From Anaerolineae bacterium (GTDB lineage Bacteria; Chloroflexota; Anaerolineae; Promineifilales; Promineifilaceae): DNA of 41,211 nt. Of this stretch, positions 36,401 to 41,211 are shown piece after piece (within the stretch, counting starts at the first letter, position 1; the number at the start of each line of letters is the position of its first letter). Position numbers and translations under genes: made by a program. A model generated the notes under the pieces. It searched no databases and was not told where the DNA came from. It worked only from the letters and a program-made list of their open reading frames with translations. The stretch is taken from assembly GCA_024762395.1 (NCBI GenBank), contig JANTHP010000002.1, positions 1-41,211 on the forward strand. Reading direction: 5' to 3'.

Positions 36401-38283
36401 TGTTAGGTTTCTTTTCGGTTGATAAAGCGGAAGCGGATTTTTTTACTTCGGAACATCTCCATCTCGCAGAAACATTGGCCGGGCAAACGGCCGTTGCCAT
36501 CCGCAACGCCCAACTCTACCAGGAAGCGCAGCGTAATGCAGAAGACCAAAAAATTGTCAGCAAAATCCTCCGCACTCTCAATGCAACACCCGATGTTATT
36601 CACGCTTTCCCCTCCATCGCCATCATTCTTAAACGTATGACAGGCTGCGCTCGCTCCAGCTTGTTTTTACTGGATAAAAGCCAGAAATGGGGCATATTGG
36701 CAGCACTTGACCGCCCGCGCAGCACCCTGGGACAGGGAACCCGCGTTGATTTGGCGCACACCTCTGTCACTGAAGATGGTTTGGCGGGGCGTCTCCACCT
36801 TACACCCGATCTGGCCGCAGAAATTGATTTCCCAGCCGAAAAAATGCTTTACGATGCCGGCATTCGTTCACGCATGAATATCCCCTTGTTAGCCGGCGAC
36901 CAGGTCAAAGGCGCGCTCAATCTTACCTGGGCAACAACCAACGGCTATAACTTGGACCAACTACCCCTGCTCACCCAAATCGCGGAAGGGATTGCCCTGG
37001 CTGTTGAGCGCAGCCGTTTGTTTGATGAATCGAATCGTCGTGCGGCCGAGCTAGAAGCGCTGGTTCAAGTTTCCGCCGCATTGCGTATGGCCCAAACGGT
37101 TGATGAGATTCTCCCGGTAATCTTGGAAATTGCAATTGGCGTCGTGAATGGCGAGGAAGGAGATGTCTTTTTGGTGGATGCTGCCAGCGGCGATTTGGTA
37201 TCGCGCGGTTCTTATCCGCCGGATGAAAATTTAATTGGCCGCCGCCATTTGGTAGGGCAAGGCATTACCGGGCATGTGGCGGCAACTGGCGAGTTGTATG
37301 TTGCCGAAGATTTGAAAAATGATCCGTTGATTCATATTTTGGCGGAAGAATCTAACCGCATTCGTGATATTCACAGCAGTATCAGCTTGCCGCTGCACGC
37401 CCAGGAACGGGTGGTGGGGGTGATGAATATCGGGCTAAGGGAGAAACGGCCGTTTACACCCAACGAAATCCGTCTGTTAACCGCTATATCAGAAATTGCC
37501 GGCAGCGCCCTGGATCGCGCTATACTGCTGGAAACGCTGGAGCAGCGCGTCCAAGAGCGCACCCACGATCTAGCCAAAGCTAACGAGCGCCTTCAAGAAC
37601 TAGACCGGCTCAAAACAAAGTTTGTCTCCGATGTCTCACACGAACTGCGAACACCTATCACAAACTTAAATTTGTACCTTGACCTTCTTGAAAAAGGAGT
37701 CCCGGAAAAACGGGACCGGTATTTGTCCGTCTTGCGCAAACAGACGGCGCGGCTGAACGACCTCATCGAAGATACAATGAGCCTCTCTCGGCTTGATATG
37801 GGTAAGGAAAGGATAAAATTTGAACCGGTTAACCTGAACGCCATTGTGGAACAGGTAACAACAGCTCATCTGCCGCGCGTAGATATGGCCGGATTGACCC
37901 TGGTTACCGATTTACAAGCTGATTTACCCTCCCTGTCTGGGGAGCGAAACCAACTGGCACAGGTTGTGACCAATTTGTTGGCCAACGCAATCAATTACAC
38001 GCCGCAAGGTCAAATCACCATTCAAACCTATACGCTGCCGGATGGAAAACAGCTATGTCTGGAGGTGGCAGATACGGGATTGGGTATTGAACCGGAAGAC
38101 AAACTACACTTGTTCGACCGGTTTTATCGGGGACACAGCACTGGACAATCCAATATCCCCGGAACGGGGCTGGGGTTGGCGATTGTAAAGGAAATTGTGG
38201 ATTTGCACGAGGGAACAATTGACGTGCAAAATAATGAAGAGGGCGGGGCTACGTTTCAGATATTTTTACCAATCGTTCATTGA
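33478..38283 (+). CDS. 1601-aa sensor histidine kinase: N-terminal 7TM-type region, PAS, about six GAF domains, HisKA, HATPase_c
   Basis: TM-rich first about 225 aa; PAS (SDGAIVLDAHRHILYINPIAENIFAVSASEAIGQPIESVF); repeated GAF starts; KFVSDVSHELRTPITNLNLYLDLLEKG; NLLANAINYTPQGQITI...VADTGLGIEPEDKLHLFDRFYRG...GTGLGLAIVKEIVDLHEG. Confidence 0.9.
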   Translation: MSWQFPPPIGLLIIGTTLTAVLAYLGWRRRPLPAALPFTILMLAITEWSAGYALQLASADMSSILFWARVQYLGIVIVPAAWLVFALQYSGLDRWLSPRNLLFLAIHPITILLLIWTDDTHHLVWSTRGLVYVNDWFLVTSFGPWFWVNIVYIYALIFMGTVLIAQTVVRSTRPYRTQGIILLFGALAPLFASILFVTHLNPYPHLDITSFSFTFTGITWFWGLFRLRLLEIMPVAQATIVQHMSDGAIVLDAHRHILYINPIAENIFAVSASEAIGQPIESVFAAGGSLIEHLSQSKAQTTITIGSGPTVRYIDCLITKLYAQNGRITGTLLTLHDITKNKQTEDSLRQSERYFKLLNDITQTAVNTLDLHTMLQTLADRLGELINADACHITLWDETNRQTIPAAASGPFRDTYASIQTEPDELTMTMTVLDIGHALAIDKTMDSPYVSKRLLAHFPDTSAVLALPLIAAGQKLGAAHLIFNDIHIFTDEEVTHGEQAAQQIALAIAKTKLNAATKRQLEELTVLNKIAVIGTEATDIDELIDRTTQIIGDTFYPENFGMMLLDEAAGVLHTHHSYQHRSEDKPVATLPISQGITGKVARTGRPCRVANVLNDPSYHTAILKTRSELCVPLKVDDRIIGVINTESSQINAFSPDDERLLTTLAGQLATAIKKIQLLEAEQLRRQEAETLREATATLTSMLDLGQLLDVILTQLETVVAYDSATIFLFEGDYGRIVAARGLPDNESALGQLLRIKDDQLTHNVQQNKQPICLHDAQAHPSFQGWLNTSYIRGWMAIPLIVRGETIGQMTLDSRQVGSYEPADAELALAFANQAAAALENARLYSTEQQSRKTAEILRAANETLTKNLDPTTVLDTLLDFLRQLIPYDSASVMLLQKNNRITVAAAHGYERWADIETIKQVTFDLETNWSFRTLFQSQKGMLLANTYDYPEWERHPDTTYIQSWLGVPLVIGQDVLGFFSVDKAEADFFTSEHLHLAETLAGQTAVAIRNAQLYQEAQRNAEDQKIVSKILRTLNATPDVIHAFPSIAIILKRMTGCARSSLFLLDKSQKWGILAALDRPRSTLGQGTRVDLAHTSVTEDGLAGRLHLTPDLAAEIDFPAEKMLYDAGIRSRMNIPLLAGDQVKGALNLTWATTNGYNLDQLPLLTQIAEGIALAVERSRLFDESNRRAAELEALVQVSAALRMAQTVDEILPVILEIAIGVVNGEEGDVFLVDAASGDLVSRGSYPPDENLIGRRHLVGQGITGHVAATGELYVAEDLKNDPLIHILAEESNRIRDIHSSISLPLHAQERVVGVMNIGLREKRPFTPNEIRLLTAISEIAGSALDRAILLETLEQRVQERTHDLAKANERLQELDRLKTKFVSDVSHELRTPITNLNLYLDLLEKGVPEKRDRYLSVLRKQTARLNDLIEDTMSLSRLDMGKERIKFEPVNLNAIVEQVTTAHLPRVDMAGLTLVTDLQADLPSLSGERNQLAQVVTNLLANAINYTPQGQITIQTYTLPDGKQLCLEVADTGLGIEPEDKLHLFDRFYRGHSTGQSNIPGTGLGLAIVKEIVDLHEGTIDVQNNEEGGATFQIFLPIVH

Positions 38284-38373
38284 GCGAAACGGCCGTTTCC
38301 ACTACAATAGCGGCTGGTCAGCGCGCCGAAATGCCGACACGCTAAAATACTAACACGAAAAAAGGATACTCCC

Positions 38374-40179
38374 ATGAACCACAGACAACCCTGGCACGAA
38401 GTTACCAAAGAGTTAGTAGACGTAGCAATGGGCCGCAAACCGGCGACGATGGTCGTCAAAAACGGCCGTTGGGTCAACGTCCACAGCGGCGAAATCATCC
38501 CCAACACCGACATCGCCATTTATAAAAGCCGCATCGCCTACGTCGGCGAAAACGCCGATTATACAATTGGAGAAGAGACTGAAGTGGTGGAGGGGAACGG
38601 CCGTTACCTCATCCCCGGCCTGTGCGACGCCCACATGCACGTCGAAAGCGGCATGGTCACCGTCACCGAATTCGCCCGCGCCGTCATTCCACACGGCACC
38701 ACCAGCATGTTCATAGACCCCCACGAAATCGCCAACGTATTAGGCCTGCCCGGCGTGCGCCTCATGCACGACGAAGCCCAAACCCTGCCCATCAACATCT
38801 ACGTCCAAATGCCCTCCTGCGTCCCCAGCGCCCCCGGCCTGGAAACCCCCGGCGCATCCATCGGCCCGGAAGAAGTGGCCGAAGCCATGACCTGGCCCGG
38901 CATCATCGGTCTGGGCGAGATGATGAACTTCCCCGGCATCTTCAGCAGCGACGACAAAATGCACGCCGAAGTCGCCGAAACGATGAAAGCAGGCAAAACC
39001 GTCGGCGGCCATTACGCTTCGCCCGATTTAGGCCGCGCATTTCACGGTTACGTCGCCGGCGGCCCGGAAGACGACCATGAAGGCACCCGCATCGAAGACG
39101 CCGTCGCCCGCGTGCGCCAGGGGATGAAGGCCATGCTGCGCCTCGGTTCCGCCTGGTACGACGTGGCCACGCAGGTGAAAGCCATCACCGAACAGGGACT
39201 GGACAGCCGCAGCTTCATCCTCTGTACCGACGACAGCCACTCCGGCACGCTGGTGCATGACGGCCACATGAACCGCGTCGTCCGCCACGCCATCGCCCAG
39301 GGCCTGAAACCGATTACGGCGATTCAGATGGCAACTATCAATACAGCTGAACATTTCGGTGTGGAAAAAGATATTGGCTCAATCACTCCCGGCCGTTACG
39401 CCGACATCGTCATCAGCAGCGATTTGGTCGCGCTGCCCATCGAAACCGTCATCGCCGGCGGAGAAATTATCGCCCAAAACGGGAAGATTGCAGTGGATAT
39501 TCCGCCCTATAACTACCCCGATTTTGCCAAAAACACGGTCAAACTGGGCAAAACCCTCGCCGCCGCCGACTTTGACATTCCCGCCCAGCAGCCAGCCACT
39601 AACAACCGGCAGCCAGTAACCGCCCGTGTCATCGGCGTCATCGAAAACCAGGCCCCCACACGCGCGTTGGCGCGGGAACTGCCGGTAAAAGACGGCGTGG
39701 TGCAGATGGACCTGGCTAACGACGTTTGCCAAATCGCCCTGGTGGAACGGCACAAAGCCACCGGCGGCGTTACCAATGGCTTTGTCAGCGGATTTGGCTT
39801 CAACGTCCCCTGCGCTGTCGCCACCTCAGTCGCCCATGACAGCCACCACATGATTGTGGTGGGCACGGACAAGGCGGACATGGCCCGCGCCGCCAACCGG
39901 CTGGGCGAGGTCGGCGGCGGGGTGGTTGTCTTTAAGGAGGGTGAGGAAATTGCGCTGGTGGAGCTACCCATCGCCGGACTCATGTCTAATGAACGCGCTG
40001 AGATTGTGGCTGACAAAGCGGCCCGCATGGTAGAGGCGATGGCTGAATGCGGCTGCACGCTGAATAATGCTTACATGCAGCTTAGTTTGCTGGCGCTGGT
40101 GGTCATCCCGGAGCTGCGTATTTCTGATTTGGGGATCGTGGATGTGACGCAGTTTGAGGTGGTATCACTTTTTGAATGA
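38374..40179 (+). CDS. ade: Adenine deaminase
   Basis: NGRWVNVHSGEIIPNTDIAIYKSRIAYVGE; GLCDAHMHVESGMVTVTEFARAVIPHGTTSMFIDPHEIANVLG; CTDDSHSGTLVHDGHMNRVVRHAIAQGLKPITAIQMATINTAEHFG. Confidence 0.95.
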   Translation: MNHRQPWHEVTKELVDVAMGRKPATMVVKNGRWVNVHSGEIIPNTDIAIYKSRIAYVGENADYTIGEETEVVEGNGRYLIPGLCDAHMHVESGMVTVTEFARAVIPHGTTSMFIDPHEIANVLGLPGVRLMHDEAQTLPINIYVQMPSCVPSAPGLETPGASIGPEEVAEAMTWPGIIGLGEMMNFPGIFSSDDKMHAEVAETMKAGKTVGGHYASPDLGRAFHGYVAGGPEDDHEGTRIEDAVARVRQGMKAMLRLGSAWYDVATQVKAITEQGLDSRSFILCTDDSHSGTLVHDGHMNRVVRHAIAQGLKPITAIQMATINTAEHFGVEKDIGSITPGRYADIVISSDLVALPIETVIAGGEIIAQNGKIAVDIPPYNYPDFAKNTVKLGKTLAAADFDIPAQQPATNNRQPVTARVIGVIENQAPTRALARELPVKDGVVQMDLANDVCQIALVERHKATGGVTNGFVSGFGFNVPCAVATSVAHDSHHMIVVGTDKADMARAANRLGEVGGGVVVFKEGEEIALVELPIAGLMSNERAEIVADKAARMVEAMAECGCTLNNAYMQLSLLALVVIPELRISDLGIVDVTQFEVVSLFE

Positions 40180-40199
40180 TGGGCTTGATACCCATGTGA

Positions 40200-41211
40200 C
40201 TACTTCAAATTTTCCTTTGCCGGCGCTAAACTAATCAATGTTTGGCCCGGCTGCGGAACCAACTGCTGATTGGTTGTAAAAATCAAAAGCTGCTTACGCT
40301 CGGTAACCAGGAAGAGGGGAACGGCCGTTTGCCTATAATAATCCTGAAAATCGCGGTACGTAAACGTTTCCGTGATGGACGTTGTTTTAACCACATAGCC
40401 ATCTTCAAATAACTGATTAAGCTGCGTGTATGTCATTTGCGCATCAAACAAGCAGCGGCCACAGTAATGCAGCGGCGTCGTGTGACGCGATTCGGCCCGC
40501 TTTTCAGCATTCTTAAGCGAAAGTTGGTAAACCTCTTTACGGCCAAAATGTTCCAAAAAGTGGGTGGCAGCCAGCGAATTCACTTCATTATTCGACGTCA
40601 TGGCCACTAACCGTCCAATCCCGATTAATTCGATATTGTGCGACAATTCGTCAGATAGCGCATTGCCGTAATAAGTCGTCAATCCTTCCATTTGGCCGTT
40701 AAAAACGTTCTTTTCATTGGTATCCACTAGCGCAACGCGGAACCCCAGATTCTGTAACGCCACAGCCAAAGCGCGGGCCAAGGGCTGCGCGCCCACAAAC
40801 AAAACCCCTTGCGGATTTTGTTCTGATAAACCCAAACGCTGTGCGGCAATGCCCGCCGTCAGACCATAGAAGGAGACGGTTCCGATAATAACCAGAAAAG
40901 TGATGGAGATGAGCTTTTCCGCGCCAGCATGACCAGCCGCCAGCAGTTCAAAAGCAAAAATGGAGGCAACGGAAGCAGCAACAATACCGCGCGGCGCTAA
41001 CCAGGTGAGGAAAAGGCGTTCATTCCAGGTTAAATCTGAGCGCCAGGTAGAGATGAGGACGGCTAACGGCCGTACCACGACAATCAACGCTCCCACAAAA
41101 ACCACCCCCTGCCAACCAGCCGCCGTCAAATCAGAAAGCGGAACCCGCGCCGCCAGCAGAATAAACAGGCTGCCTATCAACAATACCCGCAGATTTTCCT
41201 TAAACTCCACA
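40200..41211 (-). CDS. CPA1-type cation:proton antiporter with C-terminal TrkA-N/RCK domain (5' end of gene beyond the window)
   Basis: LTWNERLFLTWLAPRGIVAASVASIFAFEL; GVLFVGAQPLARALAVALQNLGFRVALVDTNEKNV; MTSNNEVNSLAATHFLEHFG. Confidence 0.85.
   Translation of the reverse strand, partial: VEFKENLRVLLIGSLFILLAARVPLSDLTAAGWQGVVFVGALIVVVRPLAVLISTWRSDLTWNERLFLTWLAPRGIVAASVASIFAFELLAAGHAGAEKLISITFLVIIGTVSFYGLTAGIAAQRLGLSEQNPQGVLFVGAQPLARALAVALQNLGFRVALVDTNEKNVFNGQMEGLTTYYGNALSDELSHNIELIGIGRLVAMTSNNEVNSLAATHFLEHFGRKEVYQLSLKNAEKRAESRHTTPLHYCGRCLFDAQMTYTQLNQLFEDGYVVKTTSITETFTYRDFQDYYRQTAVPLFLVTERKQLLIFTTNQQLVPQPGQTLISLAPAKENLK

Noticed and set aside
38622-39080. Arg-rich 152-aa ORF inside adenine deaminase
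   Set aside because: Out-of-frame shadow of ade; low-complexity RRPHARR text with no domain.
1-41211. tRNA, rRNA or intact IS/transposase genes
   Set aside because: No cloverleaf or rRNA signature and no DDE/HUH transposase text noticed by eye; a tRNAscan/Infernal run would be decisive.

Overview
This 41.2 kb window looks like a chromosomal segment from a moderately GC-rich bacterium. I infer a Chloroflexota/Anaerolineae-like origin from gene content and protein style, not from a search. It carries about 25 credible protein-coding genes. They include a LuxR-HTH/TM/kelch protein, a TPR membrane protein, GT4 and GT39-like glycosyltransferases, two neighbouring secreted/anchored surface proteins, a very large PTPS-related-type membrane protein, Bcp peroxiredoxin, a GPH-family MFS transporter, a Uma2-family protein, a tandem-XRE regulator, type III glutamine synthetase, a GAF/HisKA_2-type kinase, a CSLREA/beta-helix/Calx-beta giant, an ANTAR response regulator, a ClpC-type AAA+ ATPase, MurI, a class-I amidotransferase, L19, a cold-shock protein, ProRS, a multi-GAF hybrid-sized sensor kinase, adenine deaminase and a truncated CPA1/TrkA-N antiporter. 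No tRNA, rRNA, CRISPR array or intact transposase was recognised. The most striking signal is in the DNA itself. (1) The 8-bp palindrome ACGGCCGT occurs about 73 times by hand count (about 1 per 565 bp, against about 1 expected by chance). It resembles the cyanobacterial HIP1 phenomenon with a different sequence, is mostly read as Thr-Ala-Val, and has deserts over several conserved genes. (2) At least 14 loci carry short degenerate tandem arrays with a shared 7-nt (sometimes 8-nt) period but unrelated unit sequences. They are often arranged as inverted arms and sometimes run in-frame into genes, resembling the cyanobacterial STRR heptanucleotide repeats. (3) Two MITE-like families with terminal inverted repeats are present, plus several further large inverted-repeat elements. 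(4) A promoter plus terminator-like hairpin precedes the type III glutamine synthetase, which lies near a GAF-HisKA_2 kinase and an ANTAR response regulator, so antitermination control of nitrogen assimilation is a testable possibility.
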